From Cryobacterium sp. N22 (GTDB lineage: Bacteria > Actinomycetota > Actinomycetes > Actinomycetales > Microbacteriaceae): 64,000 nt of DNA. Positions 1 through 9,212 of this stretch are shown here, in pieces. Under the pieces are notes generated by a model. That model was not told the origin of the DNA. It did no database searches and saw only the letters and a program-made list of their open reading frames with translations. Where the stretch lies: the NCBI RefSeq assembly GCF_002929555.1, contig NZ_PJJP01000036.1, forward strand, positions 62,001 through 126,000. The letters are read 5' to 3'. The number at the start of each line of letters is the position of its first letter. The first letter of the stretch is position 1. The position numbers and the translations under genes were made by a program.

Positions 1-1
1 G

Positions 2-463
2 GGACCGTGGGCGGTGTCCGTCTACAAGGATGTGGTGAACTGGGGAGCTGTTCCCTTCCCCACCAGCTCCGGCGTCGCCCCTGAAGACGCGTACACCTTC
101 AGCGACGCGAAGAACGTCGGCATGTTCACGGCGTGCAAGAACCAGGCCACGGCCTGGGATGTGCTCAAGTTCGCCACCAGCGAGGAGCAGGACGGCCAGC
201 TGCTCGAGCTGACCGGCCAGATGCCCCTGCGCCAGGACCTCCCCGAGGTCTACCCGGACTACTTCGCGGCGAACCCGGCCTACGAGCAGTTCGGTGACCA
301 GGCGTCGCGCACGATCGAGGTGCCCCAGGTGCCGAACTCTGTCGCCGCCTGGCAGGCCTTCCGGGATGCCTGGACGAAGACGGTCATCAGCGGTGAGGGC
401 GACGTCGCCGACGCGTTCGACGCCGCGGCCGACAAGGTCAACGAACTGATCGCGGAGCCGTAA
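2..463 (+). CDS. Sugar ABC transporter substrate-binding protein, C-terminal part (5' end outside window)
   Basis: The reading frame is open from the first bases of the window to a TAA at 461-463, so only the last 153 residues are present and the true start lies upstream. The fragment has the look of the C-terminal lobe of an extracellular solute-binding protein of the maltose type: a GVxPxDAYTFSDAKN stretch, a helix with an ATSEEQDGQLLELTGQMPLR segment, and a final amphipathic helix. In the cell it would be a membrane-anchored lipoprotein that hands a sugar to the two permeases that follow 5 bp downstream. Family assignment is by pattern and by context with MalF/MalG-type permeases. The substrate is not visible; the GH130 gene in the same operon suggests a mannoside. 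Confidence 0.85.
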   Translation, partial: GPWAVSVYKDVVNWGAVPFPTSSGVAPEDAYTFSDAKNVGMFTACKNQATAWDVLKFATSEEQDGQLLELTGQMPLRQDLPEVYPDYFAANPAYEQFGDQASRTIEVPQVPNSVAAWQAFRDAWTKTVISGEGDVADAFDAAADKVNELIAEP

Positions 464-468
464 GGCTG

Positions 469-1440
469 ATGTCCTCGACCGTCTCCTCCGGGAGCGTCAC
501 CCCGAGCCCCGCCGCCAGGCCCGCAAAGCCTGGCGGCGGGGGCCCCCGCCGGGGCCGCCGGCGCCAGCTGCTGGGCAGGAACCCCCTCGGGCTGCTGCTC
601 AGCGCCCCGTACCTGATCTTCGTGCTCCTGGTCTTCGCCTACCCGCTGGTCTTCGCCTTCTACATGTCGTTCCACGACTACTTCTTCGCCGCACCCGGCG
701 CCGTAGTGGACCGACCTTTCGTCGGGCTGGCCAATTTCCAAGAAGTGTTGACCGACCCCGCCGTCGTCCGCTCGTTCGGCAACGTGGGTATTTTCCTGCT
801 GATCAACGTGCCCCTCACCGTGGTGCTGTCACTGGTGCTCGCCACAGCGCTGAACAAGATCGTGCGTGCCCGCACCTTCCTGCGGGTGTCCTTCTACGTG
901 CCGTACGTGACGGCCAGCGTCGCCGTCGTCGTCGTCTGGCTGTTCCTGTTCAACAGCAATGGCCTGGTCAACCAGATCCTCGGTCCGCTGGCGCCCGATC
1001 CGACCTGGCTGATCAACCCGCTACTGGCGATGCCCACGATCGCCATCTTCGTCACCTGGAAGCAGATGGGTTTCTTCATCCTGCTCTACCTGGCCGCCCT
1101 GCAGAACGTCTCCGACGAACTGTATGAGGCCGCGGCGACGGATGGTGCGGGCAAGATCCGCATGTTCTTCTCGATCACCGTGCCGGGCGTGCGGCCGGCG
1201 ACCGTGCTGGTCCTGTTGCTGGCCACGGTCACCGGCGCGAACCTCTTCACCGAGCCGTACCTGCTCACCGGCGGCGGCGGCCCGAACGGGGCATCCTCGT
1301 CACCCGTGCTGATCATGTACCAGCGCGGTATCGAACAAGGCGAGCCGGGCATTGCCGCCGCGATCGGGGTCATCCTCGTGATCGGCGTGCTCATCCTGGC
1401 ATTCGCCCAACGCAAGCTGGCCGGAGGGGACGAATCATGA
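469..1440 (+). CDS. Sugar ABC transporter permease, MalF type
   Basis: This is a 323-residue integral membrane subunit of a carbohydrate ABC importer. A basic, Gly/Pro-rich cytoplasmic N-terminus (residues 1-40) is followed by about six membrane segments, the first being LLSAPYLIFVLLVFAYPLVF. The EAA loop that docks the ATPase is clear (YEAAATDGAGKIRMFFSITV, near residues 220-240). The start is ATG, 5 bp after the stop of the binding protein, and the gene overlaps the next permease by 4 bp (ATGA), so the genes are translationally coupled. No ATPase gene is in the operon. As is common for this class, a shared MsiK-like ATPase encoded elsewhere is expected (inference). Confidence 0.93.
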   Translation: MSSTVSSGSVTPSPAARPAKPGGGGPRRGRRRQLLGRNPLGLLLSAPYLIFVLLVFAYPLVFAFYMSFHDYFFAAPGAVVDRPFVGLANFQEVLTDPAVVRSFGNVGIFLLINVPLTVVLSLVLATALNKIVRARTFLRVSFYVPYVTASVAVVVVWLFLFNSNGLVNQILGPLAPDPTWLINPLLAMPTIAIFVTWKQMGFFILLYLAALQNVSDELYEAAATDGAGKIRMFFSITVPGVRPATVLVLLLATVTGANLFTEPYLLTGGGGPNGASSSPVLIMYQRGIEQGEPGIAAAIGVILVIGVLILAFAQRKLAGGDES

Positions 1441-2384
1441 GCAACGCACAGAACCCGGCGGTCGCCGCGGACCTCGCAAAAACGGACCCCGCTGCGGCGA
1501 AAAAGGCGCGTGCCGGCGCCGCTCGGCCCCGCGTCCGCAAGGTCGACGGCTTGAGCCGGGGGCAGAACATCCTGCGGTACGTGGTTCTCTCCATCGGTGC
1601 GCTGCTGTTCCTGTTCCCGTTCTACTACATGGTGATCGGCTCCCTCCAGACGACGCCGGACCCGACCATCGCCGGGGCGTTCCCCAATCCGGCGAACATC
1701 ACCGGCCAGAACTACGTCGACATCAACAGCCGCATCAACCTGTTCCAGGGACTGGTCAACTCCGGGATCTTCGCCGGCGGCGTCATCCTGTGCACCGTCG
1801 TGTTCGGCGTGTTGGTCGGCTACGCCCTGGCGCAGCTGGAGTGGCGCGGACGCGGCGTCACCTTCGGGCTGATGCTGCTCGTGCAGGTGATTCCCTTCCA
1901 GCTGCTGATGATTCCGCTCTACGTGATGATCGCCAGGGACTACGGCCTGGCCGACACCTACGCGGGCATGATCCTCCCGTTCGCGATCAACTCGACGGCG
2001 GTACTGGTCTTCCGGCAGTACTTCCTGCAGGTACCCCGGGCCCTCTTCGACGCCGCCCGCATCGACGGCGCCGGCGAGCTGAAGATCCTGTGGAGCATCG
2101 CGTTGCCGCTCGTGCGGCCGGCCCTGCTGACGGTGGTGCTGCTCACCTTCATCGGCCCGTGGAATGAGTTCCTCTGGCCGTTCCTGATCACCAAGGAAAC
2201 CTCGCTGCAACCGCTCGCGGTCTCGCTGGCGAACTACCTCACCAATGTCGCGGGCACCGCCGCGAACCCGATCGGGGCGGTTCTCGCCGGCGCCTGTGTG
2301 CTGGCCGCCCCCATGGTCATCCTCTTCATCATCTTCCAACGGCATTTCGTCTCGAGCGATATCGGCTCCGGCGTGAAAGGTTAG
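1437..2384 (+). CDS. Sugar ABC transporter permease, MalG type
   Basis: This is the second inner-membrane subunit of the same importer, 315 residues. It has a charged cytoplasmic N-terminus of about 40 residues, then a first helix (VVLSIGALLFLFPFYYMVIG), further helices, and the EAA motif FDAARIDGAGELKILWSIAL near residues 200-220, which is typical of MalG-like proteins. The C-terminal region carries the usual WNEFLWPFLI segment. It starts inside the stop of the preceding permease and ends 2 bp before the GH130 gene, so import and intracellular processing of the sugar appear to be encoded on one transcript. The substrate cannot be read from the sequence. Confidence 0.93.
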   Translation: MSNAQNPAVAADLAKTDPAAAKKARAGAARPRVRKVDGLSRGQNILRYVVLSIGALLFLFPFYYMVIGSLQTTPDPTIAGAFPNPANITGQNYVDINSRINLFQGLVNSGIFAGGVILCTVVFGVLVGYALAQLEWRGRGVTFGLMLLVQVIPFQLLMIPLYVMIARDYGLADTYAGMILPFAINSTAVLVFRQYFLQVPRALFDAARIDGAGELKILWSIALPLVRPALLTVVLLTFIGPWNEFLWPFLITKETSLQPLAVSLANYLTNVAGTAANPIGAVLAGACVLAAPMVILFIIFQRHFVSSDIGSGVKG

Positions 2385-2386
2385 TC

Positions 2387-3463
2387 ATGAGCTCCACCAC
2401 CACAGCATTTCCGTACACCCTCACCAGGATGGGCGTCATCATGACGCCGGAAGCCGGCAACGAACTCGAGGCTGAGGGCGTGCTCAACCCCGGCAGCGGG
2501 CACACGCCGGACGGCACCCTGTACCTGCTCCCCCGGCTCGTTGCCAGCGGCAACGTCTCCAGGGTGGGACTGGCGAGGGTGATCATCGAGAACGGCGTAC
2601 CCACCGGCGTCGAACGTGAGGGCGTGGTTCTCGCACCCGATCGCGGATGGGAGCGCGGGGCCAACAACGCCGGCGTCGAAGACCCCCGGGTCACCTTCGT
2701 TCCGCGGCTCGGCCTGCACGTGATGACCTACGTCGCCTACGGGCCGCTCGGCCCGCGCACGGCAATCGCCGTGTCGGAGGACCTGCGCGACTGGCGGCGC
2801 CTCGGCCCGGCCTTGTTCGCCTATGACGAGGCCCTGGACATGGACCTCAACCTGTTCCACAACAAGGACACCGTCTTCTTCCCCGAACCCGTCACCGCGC
2901 CGGACGGCGTGGAGAGCTTCGCGGTGCTGCACCGGCCGATGTGGGACCTGGACGAGACCAAGCCCGGTGAGGGCATCCGGGTGCCGGCCGGCGTGACCGA
3001 CCAGCGGCAGAGCATCTGGATCAGCTATGTGCCCGTCGCCGACGCGGTGGCGGATGTCTCGGCGCTGACCCTCTGGCGCGGGCACCGGTTTCTGGCCGGA
3101 CCCGAGTTCCCCTTCGAAGAGCTCAAGATCGGCGGCGGCCCGGCACCGCTGCGGGTGCCGGAGGGCTGGCTGCTGCTGCACCACGGCGTCACGGGCATCC
3201 TCGCGAAGGCGTTCGACCAGCAGCAGAAGGTGAACTACGCCGCCGGCGGCATGATCCTGGACGCCGACGACCCCACCATCGTGCTCAGCCGCACGAGCGA
3301 ACCGTTGCTGAAGGCCGAGACCGCCGACGAGACCAGCGGCATCGTGCCCAATGTGGTGTTCCCCACCGCGATCGAGGAGATCGAGGGGCAGTTCTACGTC
3401 TTCTACGGCATGGCCGACTCGAAGATCGGAGTGGCCAGGCTGGACCGCCGCGCCGCCGAGTAG
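2387..3463 (+). CDS. GH130-family glycosidase/phosphorylase acting on mannosides
   Basis: This is a 358-residue cytoplasmic protein without a signal peptide. It resembles glycoside hydrolase family 130, five-bladed beta-propeller enzymes that phosphorolyse or hydrolyse beta-mannosides. Family marks are GVEDPRV with Asp99, the residue expected to act as general acid, and the HNKDTVFFPEPV segment (Lys160-Asp161) followed by VLHRP. Family members include mannosylglucose phosphorylase, beta-1,4-manno-oligosaccharide phosphorylase and beta-1,2-mannosidase, and I cannot tell which subgroup this is. Position at the end of a sugar importer operon suggests it splits the imported oligosaccharide. The first ATG is used; a second in-frame ATG at codon 15 is possible. 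The palindromic 66-bp element begins 15 bp after its stop. Confidence 0.8.
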   Translation: MSSTTTAFPYTLTRMGVIMTPEAGNELEAEGVLNPGSGHTPDGTLYLLPRLVASGNVSRVGLARVIIENGVPTGVEREGVVLAPDRGWERGANNAGVEDPRVTFVPRLGLHVMTYVAYGPLGPRTAIAVSEDLRDWRRLGPALFAYDEALDMDLNLFHNKDTVFFPEPVTAPDGVESFAVLHRPMWDLDETKPGEGIRVPAGVTDQRQSIWISYVPVADAVADVSALTLWRGHRFLAGPEFPFEELKIGGGPAPLRVPEGWLLLHHGVTGILAKAFDQQQKVNYAAGGMILDADDPTIVLSRTSEPLLKAETADETSGIVPNVVFPTAIEEIEGQFYVFYGMADSKIGVARLDRRAAE

Positions 3464-3477
3464 ACCCAGCGGGCGGC

Positions 3478-3543
3478 AACTGTTGCCCGTTCGGACACGT
3501 GCGCCCGGTACGCCGGGCGCACGTGTCCGTTTCGGGAACAGTT
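3478..3543. repeat. 66-bp palindromic intergenic element, copy A (terminator-like)
   Basis: The element is a nested inverted repeat: outer 14-bp arms (3478-3491 and 3530-3543, cores AACTGTTGCCCG / CGGGAACAGTT), inner perfect 17-bp arms (3492-3508 and 3513-3529) and a 4-nt loop TACG. Two more copies with the same 14-17-4-17-14 layout are at 41128 and 59422. This copy lies between the convergent ends of the GH130 gene and csrA, so it could stop transcription from both sides. There is no T-run, so termination is an inference. The inner arms of this copy match perfectly, unlike those of the other two. Confidence 0.8.
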
Positions 3544-3570
3544 AGCGGCGGTGCGGCTGGGGCTGGGCGG

Positions 3571-3843
3571 CTAGGGCTGGGCGGCCGGCGGCGGCGCGGC
3601 GGGGAGCAGGCCCAGGCTCGACTTGAGCTGGTCGGCCGCGACCTGGTCGTCCCGGTCCGCGGCGAGATTGGCCTCGAGGTTGGCCTCGGTGACGGCCGTG
3701 AGGATCTCGGCACGCTGGATCGAGATGCCCCGCGGGGCGTCGACGCCCAGGCGGATGCTGTCGCCGCGTACGTCGAGCACGGTGATGACGATGTCGTCAC
3801 CGATGAGGATCTTTTCCCCCTGTTTGCGCGTGAGAACCAGCAT
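3571..3843 (-). CDS. csrA: Carbon storage regulator CsrA
   Basis: This 90-residue RNA-binding protein begins with the canonical [18 protein letters not shown] strand and carries the [15 protein letters not shown] region that forms the RNA-binding face. A non-conserved Ala/Pro-rich tail of about 25 residues follows. CsrA dimers bind GGA motifs in mRNA leaders and block translation. In motile Gram-positives the main target is flagellin mRNA and the antagonist is FliW. Both are here: fliW at the other end of the island (37708) and two CANGGANG sites in the fliC leader (33423-33459). csrA is the last gene of the fliM operon, 4 bp after the FlhF-like gene. Confidence 0.96.
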   Translation of the reverse strand: MLVLTRKQGEKILIGDDIVITVLDVRGDSIRLGVDAPRGISIQRAEILTAVTEANLEANLAADRDDQVAADQLKSSLGLLPAAPPPAAQP

Positions 3844-3847
3844 CCGT

Positions 3848-5014
3848 TCAGCCTATCGCGATCGGGTCGGACGGCCCGGCGGACGCCGCCGGCTCGGGCG
3901 CAGGCGCCGGGGCCAGCCAGCCGATCGGCAGGCCCAGCTCCCGCACCGTTCCCGGGGTGGCGGTGGAGTCGATGCCGAGCACCGCGATGCCGTCGATGCT
4001 GACGTCGGCACCGGCATCCCGCACCCAGCGGGCGGTGTCTGAGGGCTTGCGGCCGGCGTGCACCACGGCCCAGACCTGGTCGGCGCCCAGCGCGGCCACG
4101 GGACCGGCGGGTTGGGGGCCGGCGGAGTGCGGGCCGGCGGGGTGCGTGCCCGGCCGGGCCGGCAGACCTCGGACGACGAGAACGCCGCGGCCCTGTTCCA
4201 CTCCCCTGGCCCGCGCGGCGAGGGCCGAACGCCGGTCGGTCACGGCGTGGTCGGTGCTGTCGACCATCGGCGCCGTGGGGCCGCTGGAGAGCAGCCGGGC
4301 GGCCTCGAGGACATCGGCGTGCAGCCCGATGAGCACCACCAGGTCGCCGGGGCCGTCCAGAATCCTCGGCGCTCCCGGGGTGAGTTCCACCGAATCCTGG
4401 GCGGCGGCCGCCGCGGCGGCGTCGGTCGTCGCCACGGCGTGCCAGGGCAGCGGCACCGGCACGGCCACAGCCTGTGCGGCACGGGCGGGCGATGTCGCAA
4501 AGGTGAGCTCGTCCATCAACCTGGCGAAGTCCGGCGTGTCCGTCGACACGACATCCGCTGACGCGGCCGCTTCGCGTGCGCGGCGCCGGGCCGGGGCTGG
4601 GCCGGTCGGGGCTGGGCCGGCCGGGGCTGGGCCGGCCGAAGCGGGGCTTGCCGGAGCAGGCCCGGCCGGGACAGCACCGCCGGTCGGCCACGGTGCCCTG
4701 TCGCCGTGCAACAGCGACTCGGCGTCATCCGCATCGTCGAGCAGGGCCGCGATGCCGAGCCGGGTGCTGAGCTCGTCGCGGGCGTGCGACGCGCGCCGGC
4801 GACTCGACGGGACCGCCACCAGGATCTCGGCCGGTTCGTCCGCCGGCACCTCCACGGTCACCTCGATGTGCCGTTTGGCGAAGAACCCGCGGATGCCGCC
4901 CACGGTGACCTGCTCTGCCGCGATGATGCGCGCGCCGTCGCCGTGCTCGGCGGCCACCCGGGCCTGCAGCTCGGGCAGGGTGGAACCCTCAAGCCGTAAT
5001 CGTTTCGGTTCCAC
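3848..5014 (-). CDS. FlhF-like flagellar protein with degenerate GTPase domain
   Basis: This 388-residue protein follows flhA with a 26-bp overlap. Residues 1-60 ([19 protein letters not shown], then [18 protein letters not shown]) match the N-terminal domain of FlhF, the SRP-like GTPase that places flagella. A low-complexity [16 protein letters not shown] linker sits around residues 115-145. The C-terminal 150 residues still resemble the FlhF GTPase fold ([28 protein letters not shown] echoes the G4/G5 end). However, the P-loop position reads [17 protein letters not shown] with no GxxxxGK(T/S), and no TKxD is present. GTP binding is therefore unlikely. No flhG is seen in the window. The role in flagellar placement is an inference from position and N-terminus. 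Confidence 0.72.
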   Translation of the reverse strand: MEPKRLRLEGSTLPELQARVAAEHGDGARIIAAEQVTVGGIRGFFAKRHIEVTVEVPADEPAEILVAVPSSRRRASHARDELSTRLGIAALLDDADDAESLLHGDRAPWPTGGAVPAGPAPASPASAGPAPAGPAPTGPAPARRRAREAAASADVVSTDTPDFARLMDELTFATSPARAAQAVAVPVPLPWHAVATTDAAAAAAAQDSVELTPGAPRILDGPGDLVVLIGLHADVLEAARLLSSGPTAPMVDSTDHAVTDRRSALAARARGVEQGRGVLVVRGLPARPGTHPAGPHSAGPQPAGPVAALGADQVWAVVHAGRKPSDTARWVRDAGADVSIDGIAVLGIDSTATPGTVRELGLPIGWLAPAPAPEPAASAGPSDPIAIG

Positions 5015-7040
5015 GGACCACCCCCACGGTCTCGATCGCGACCCGCGCTGAGGTGACCTCCTCGTAGGACAACACCGGCAGGCCGCCCGCCTGGGCGGAC
5101 ACCAGACGGCGGATGGCCGGGCGCAGGGCCGGCGCGCAGACCAGCACGGCCGTGAGGCCGCTCGCCTCGACGGTGGCCATGGCCGTGCGGAGCGAGCCGA
5201 GGATCGCGTCGATCCGCACCGGGTCGAGCAGGATCTGGCTGCCCTGGTCGCTGGGGCGCATGCCCTCGAGCATCGACTGCTCCAGCCCCGGTTCGATCAT
5301 GATCACCCTGAGCACCGCGCCGTCCAGGTACAGCGCCGTGAGGGCGGGACCGAGCGCCTGCCGGGCCGCCTCGACGAGGCCCTCGGGATCGGCGGAGACC
5401 TTGGCCCGCACCGACAGGGCCTCGTAGATGCGAGGCAGGTCGTTGATCGGGATCTGCTCGGCGAGCAGGCCCTGCAACACCCGCTGCACCTCGGCCAGCG
5501 ACAGCAGGCCGGGAATGAGGTCGTCGACGGCCGACGGGCTGACCTGGCGGACGCCATCCGTGAGCACCCGCACGTCTTCGCGGGTGAGCAGCCGGGCGGC
5601 ATTGCCGGTGATGATCGAGGACAGGTGGGTCACCAGCACCGAGACCCTGTCGATGACGGTGGCGCCGGCCATTTCGGCGCGGGGCCGCATCTCACCCGGC
5701 ACCCACTTGCCGACCAGGCCGAACACCGGCTCGACCGTCGCGGTGCCCGGCAGTGACTCCAGGTTGTCGCCGAGCGCGAGCACCTTGCCGGCAGGGGCGA
5801 CGCCGCGGCCGGCCTCGACCCCGGCGATGCGGATGGCGTAGGTGGACGGCGGCAGGTCGATGTTGTCCCTGGTGCGCACCGGCGGCACGACGACGCCGAG
5901 GTCGATCGCGACCTTGCGGCGAAGCGCCCGCACCCGGGCGAGCAGGTCGTCGGAGGCCCCGGAGACCAGGTCGACGAGGTCGGGGGCGAGCTGGATCTCC
6001 AGCGCGTGCACGCGCATCTGCTCGATGAGGTCTTCGGCGGTGTCCGACCGGGGCGCGAGACTCTCCACGGCCGCCGCCGAGGCGGCTCCGGCCCTGGCCT
6101 TGGCCTCGTTGCCCTTGATCCGCTGGGAGATGATGATCAGTCCCGCGCCGACGATGATGAACGGGATGATCGGCATGCCGGGGATGAGCGCCATCAGGAT
6201 CGCGGCGGCGCCGGCGATCATCAGGGCGGTGCGCGACTGGGTGAGCTGGGCCGACGCCGTTGCGCCGATGTCGGACTCGGCGTTGGAGCGAGTGACGATC
6301 ATGCCGGTGGACACGGCCATCAACAGGGCGGGGATCTGGGTGACCAGGCCGTCCCCGATGGTCAGCAGGGCGTAGGTGTTCAGCGCGTCGCCGACCTCCA
6401 TGCCGCGCTGCAGCATGCCGATTGCGATGCCGCCGATCAGGTTGATGATGATGATGATCAGGCCGGCGATGGCGTCACCCTTGACGAACTTGGAGGCGCC
6501 GTCCATGGCGCCGTAGAAGTCGGCCTCGGCGGAGACCTCTGCGCGCCGGTCCTTGGCCTGCACGTCGGTGATCAGGCCGGCGTTGAGGTCGGCGTCGATG
6601 GCCATCTGCTTGCCGGGCATGGCGTCGAGGGTGAACCGCGCGCCCACCTCTGCGACACGTTCGGCGCCCTTGGTGACGACGACGAACTGGATGACCACCA
6701 GGATCAGGAAGATCACCGCGCCGATGATGATCGACCCGCCGACGGCGACGTGGCCGAACGAGGCGATCACTTGGCCGGCATAGCCTTCCCCCAGCACCAG
6801 CCGGGTGGAAGCGACGTTCAGGCCGAGCCTGAACAGGGTGGCCACGAGCAGCAGCGACGGGAACACCGAGAAGTCCAGCGGCTTCTTGACGAACATGGTG
6901 GTGAGCAGCGTCACCAGGGCGAGCAGGATGTTCACGATGATGAGAACGTCGAGCAGCCCGGCGGGGATCGGCACCACCAGGAGCAGGATGATGCCGACCA
7001 CCCCGATGGGAACGGCGAGTTTTGCGAGCGTGCTGTTCAC
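4989..7040 (-). CDS. flhA: Flagellar export gate protein FlhA
   Basis: This 683-residue core component of the flagellar type III export gate forms the nonameric ring that couples proton flow to secretion. Roughly the first 310 residues hold about eight membrane helices. The conserved FHIPEP segment RFTLDAMPGKQMAIDADLNAG lies near residues 135-160. The rest is the cytoplasmic docking domain for chaperone-substrate complexes. Full family length. It starts at ATG directly after the flhB stop (0 bp gap) and overlaps the FlhF-like gene downstream. It belongs to the fliM-csrA operon. Confidence 0.97.
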   Translation of the reverse strand: MNSTLAKLAVPIGVVGIILLLVVPIPAGLLDVLIIVNILLALVTLLTTMFVKKPLDFSVFPSLLLVATLFRLGLNVASTRLVLGEGYAGQVIASFGHVAVGGSIIIGAVIFLILVVIQFVVVTKGAERVAEVGARFTLDAMPGKQMAIDADLNAGLITDVQAKDRRAEVSAEADFYGAMDGASKFVKGDAIAGLIIIIINLIGGIAIGMLQRGMEVGDALNTYALLTIGDGLVTQIPALLMAVSTGMIVTRSNAESDIGATASAQLTQSRTALMIAGAAAILMALIPGMPIIPFIIVGAGLIIISQRIKGNEAKARAGAASAAAVESLAPRSDTAEDLIEQMRVHALEIQLAPDLVDLVSGASDDLLARVRALRRKVAIDLGVVVPPVRTRDNIDLPPSTYAIRIAGVEAGRGVAPAGKVLALGDNLESLPGTATVEPVFGLVGKWVPGEMRPRAEMAGATVIDRVSVLVTHLSSIITGNAARLLTREDVRVLTDGVRQVSPSAVDDLIPGLLSLAEVQRVLQGLLAEQIPINDLPRIYEALSVRAKVSADPEGLVEAARQALGPALTALYLDGAVLRVIMIEPGLEQSMLEGMRPSDQGSQILLDPVRIDAILGSLRTAMATVEASGLTAVLVCAPALRPAIRRLVSAQAGGLPVLSYEEVTSARVAIETVGVVRGTETITA

Positions 7041-8177
7041 TTAGGTGGCCTCCGACGGGCGGGTGGGACGGGTCTGGGTCTGAGTCTGGGTCTGGGTCTG
7101 GGCGGGATGGGTCATGGTGTGCACGCCGGCCCGGGAGCCGCGGGTCTTGAGGGCGAGGACGAACGCGAGCACCCGCGCCACGGCGTTGTACAGCTCCACC
7201 GGGATCTCCTGGCCGAGCTCGCAGGCGCCATGCAGCGCCCGGGTGAGCGGGATGTCCCGAACGATGGGCACGGTGTCGGTCTCGGCCTGTTCGCGGATGC
7301 GGGCGGCGATCACCCCGGCACCCTTGGCGACGACCCGGGGCGCGGACTTACCGGGCTCGTACCGGAGCGCGACGGCGAAGTGGGTGGGGTTGATCAGCAC
7401 CACGTCGGCGGTGGCGACGGCGGCGATCATGCGGTTGCGGCTCATCGCCAGCTGACGGGCACGGCGCTGCGAGCGGATCAGCGGGTCACCCTCCGAGCTC
7501 TTGTGCTCGTCGGTGACCTCCTTCTTGGTCATCCGGGTGCGCTTGCGGTTCCGCCGCATCACGACCATCACGTCGGCGGCGGCCAGCACGAGTCCGGCGA
7601 TCACCGCCGATTGCACCAGGGCGGCGGTGCCGTCCCCGGCCGCGCCGATCAGCACGTTCACCGGGAGTCCCCCGGCGGTCATCAGCACCGGGGTCAGGCC
7701 CTGGATCACCGCGGTGAGCACCACGCCGACGACAATGGTCTTGAGCAGGGCCTTCACCCCCTGCCAGAGCGCCTGGGTGCCGAAGGTGCGGGCGAGCCCG
7801 GTGACCGGGTTGAACTGGTCGTACTTTCCGGCGACCTTCTTCACGTGGATGCCGCCCTGCGCGACCGACGCCGCCAGTACCGCCACGCAGACCACGGCGA
7901 GCATGGGCGTGAGGATGCCGCCCATGGCGCCCAGCCCCTCGGCGAGCAATTGCAGGGCCCGCTCGGGGTCGGGGTTCTCGGCCACCGCACGGATGTCGAA
8001 CAGCTGCGCCCGCCCGGCCGCGGCGCCGGCCTCGATGGTCATCGGCATCATCACCGCGGCCGCTCCGATGCCGACCCAGGCGGTGAGGTCCTGCGAACGA
8101 GCCAGCTGGCCCTTGGAGCGGACCTCGCGCATCCGCTTCTCGGTGGCCTGTTCGGTACGTTCGCCGGAGTCGCTCAT
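7041..8177 (-). CDS. flhB: Flagellar export specificity-switch protein FlhB
   Basis: This 378-residue membrane protein of the export gate has a charged N-terminus (GERTEQATEKRMREVRSKGQ), four membrane segments between about residues 32 and 205, and a cytoplasmic domain with the self-cleavage motif NPTH at residues 263-266. After cleavage the protein switches export from hook to filament substrates, together with the hook-length ruler FliK. The C-terminus ends in a QTQTQTQTQT tract encoded by a hexamer repeat (about 7071-7102) that may vary in length. It lies 0 bp from fliR and from flhA. Confidence 0.97.
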   Translation of the reverse strand: MSDSGERTEQATEKRMREVRSKGQLARSQDLTAWVGIGAAAVMMPMTIEAGAAAGRAQLFDIRAVAENPDPERALQLLAEGLGAMGGILTPMLAVVCVAVLAASVAQGGIHVKKVAGKYDQFNPVTGLARTFGTQALWQGVKALLKTIVVGVVLTAVIQGLTPVLMTAGGLPVNVLIGAAGDGTAALVQSAVIAGLVLAAADVMVVMRRNRKRTRMTKKEVTDEHKSSEGDPLIRSQRRARQLAMSRNRMIAAVATADVVLINPTHFAVALRYEPGKSAPRVVAKGAGVIAARIREQAETDTVPIVRDIPLTRALHGACELGQEIPVELYNAVARVLAFVLALKTRGSRAGVHTMTHPAQTQTQTQTQTRPTRPSEAT

Positions 8178-8936
8178 TTAGCGCACGCTCCACATGCCGG
8201 CGACGGCGTCGTCGGTGAGGGAGGCGACGATGCCGGGCAGGGCCATGAACCCGGCAGCGCCGAGGGTGAGGGTGATCAGGATTTTGAGCGGGAAGCCGAG
8301 CGCGAAGGCGTTGAGGGCGGGGGCCACCCGGGTGAGGAGGCCCAAGCCGGCGTCGGCGAGGAACAGCACCACGATGAGCGGGCCGGCGATCTGTACCGAG
8401 GCGAGCAACATCTGGCCGACGGCGGCGGTGATCGTCTCCATCGGCACGGCCAGGTCGATGCCGCCGCCGACCGGTAGCGCGGCGAACGAGCGGGCGAGGC
8501 CGCCCAGGATGAGCTGGTAGCCGCCGGAGGCGAACAGGAGCGCCAGCGCGGTCATCTGGTAGAGCCTGGTGAACTGGGCGCCGTTGACCATCGACTGCGG
8601 GTCGAAGCCCTGCGCGAGCTGGAAGCCGCCGAACTGGTCGATCAGGTTTCCGGCCGACTGGATGGCGGAGAACACGACGAGCACCAGGAAGCCGAGCACC
8701 CCGCCGACGACGATCTCGAGCAGCAGTGCGAGGATGAAACCGCCGGTGTCCGGCGAGACGTAGCCGGGCACCACCCGGGGGGCCACGGCCAGGGCCAGGC
8801 CGATCGAGAGCATGCCCTTGATGCGCAGCGGGAACGCGTTGAACGAGAACGGCGGCGCGATGACGAGGAACACGACCAGGCGCACCCCGGCCAACATCAC
8901 CGCCTCCAGCCAGGCGAAGTCCAGGGTGATGTTCAC
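8178..8936 (-). CDS. fliR: Flagellar export gate protein FliR
   Basis: This 252-residue polytopic membrane protein joins FliP and FliQ in the helical export pore. It has about six membrane helices, with the first two containing LAGVRLVVFLVIAPPFSFNAF, which is a typical FliR N-terminus. A central segment (DQFGGFQLAQGFDPQSMVNG) matches the conserved loop of the family. ATG start, no gap to fliQ upstream or flhB downstream. Length is normal. Confidence 0.95.
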   Translation of the reverse strand: MNITLDFAWLEAVMLAGVRLVVFLVIAPPFSFNAFPLRIKGMLSIGLALAVAPRVVPGYVSPDTGGFILALLLEIVVGGVLGFLVLVVFSAIQSAGNLIDQFGGFQLAQGFDPQSMVNGAQFTRLYQMTALALLFASGGYQLILGGLARSFAALPVGGGIDLAVPMETITAAVGQMLLASVQIAGPLIVVLFLADAGLGLLTRVAPALNAFALGFPLKILITLTLGAAGFMALPGIVASLTDDAVAGMWSVR

Positions 8937-9212
8937 CTAGCCGCCGCCGATCAGGCCGGGGATCTTGTCGAACAGGTTGGTGGTGAACGAGACGATCTCG
9001 GAGATCATCCAATGCCCGCAGATGAGCATGGCGAAGCACACCGCGATGGCCTTGGGCACGAACGAGAGCGTCACCTCCTGGATCTGGGTGATCGACTGCA
9101 CCAGTGAGATGGCGAAACCGACCACCAGGGCCGTGATCAGGATGGGCGCGGAGAGCTTGGCGGACACGACGATGGCCTGCAGGCCGATGTCCAGAACGGC
9201 GTTGGAATCCAT
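8937..9212 (-). CDS. fliQ: Flagellar export gate protein FliQ
   Basis: This is a 91-residue protein with two membrane helices, the usual size for FliQ. The sequence contains the hallmark ISLVQSITQIQEVTLSFVPK between them. A longer in-frame reading exists upstream, but the ATG at 9212-9210 gives a normal N-terminus (MDSNAVLDIGLQAI) and shares its A with the stop of fliP (TGATG), the common junction in this operon. It forms the export pore with FliP and FliR. Confidence 0.95.
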   Translation of the reverse strand: MDSNAVLDIGLQAIVVSAKLSAPILITALVVGFAISLVQSITQIQEVTLSFVPKAIAVCFAMLICGHWMISEIVSFTTNLFDKIPGLIGGG

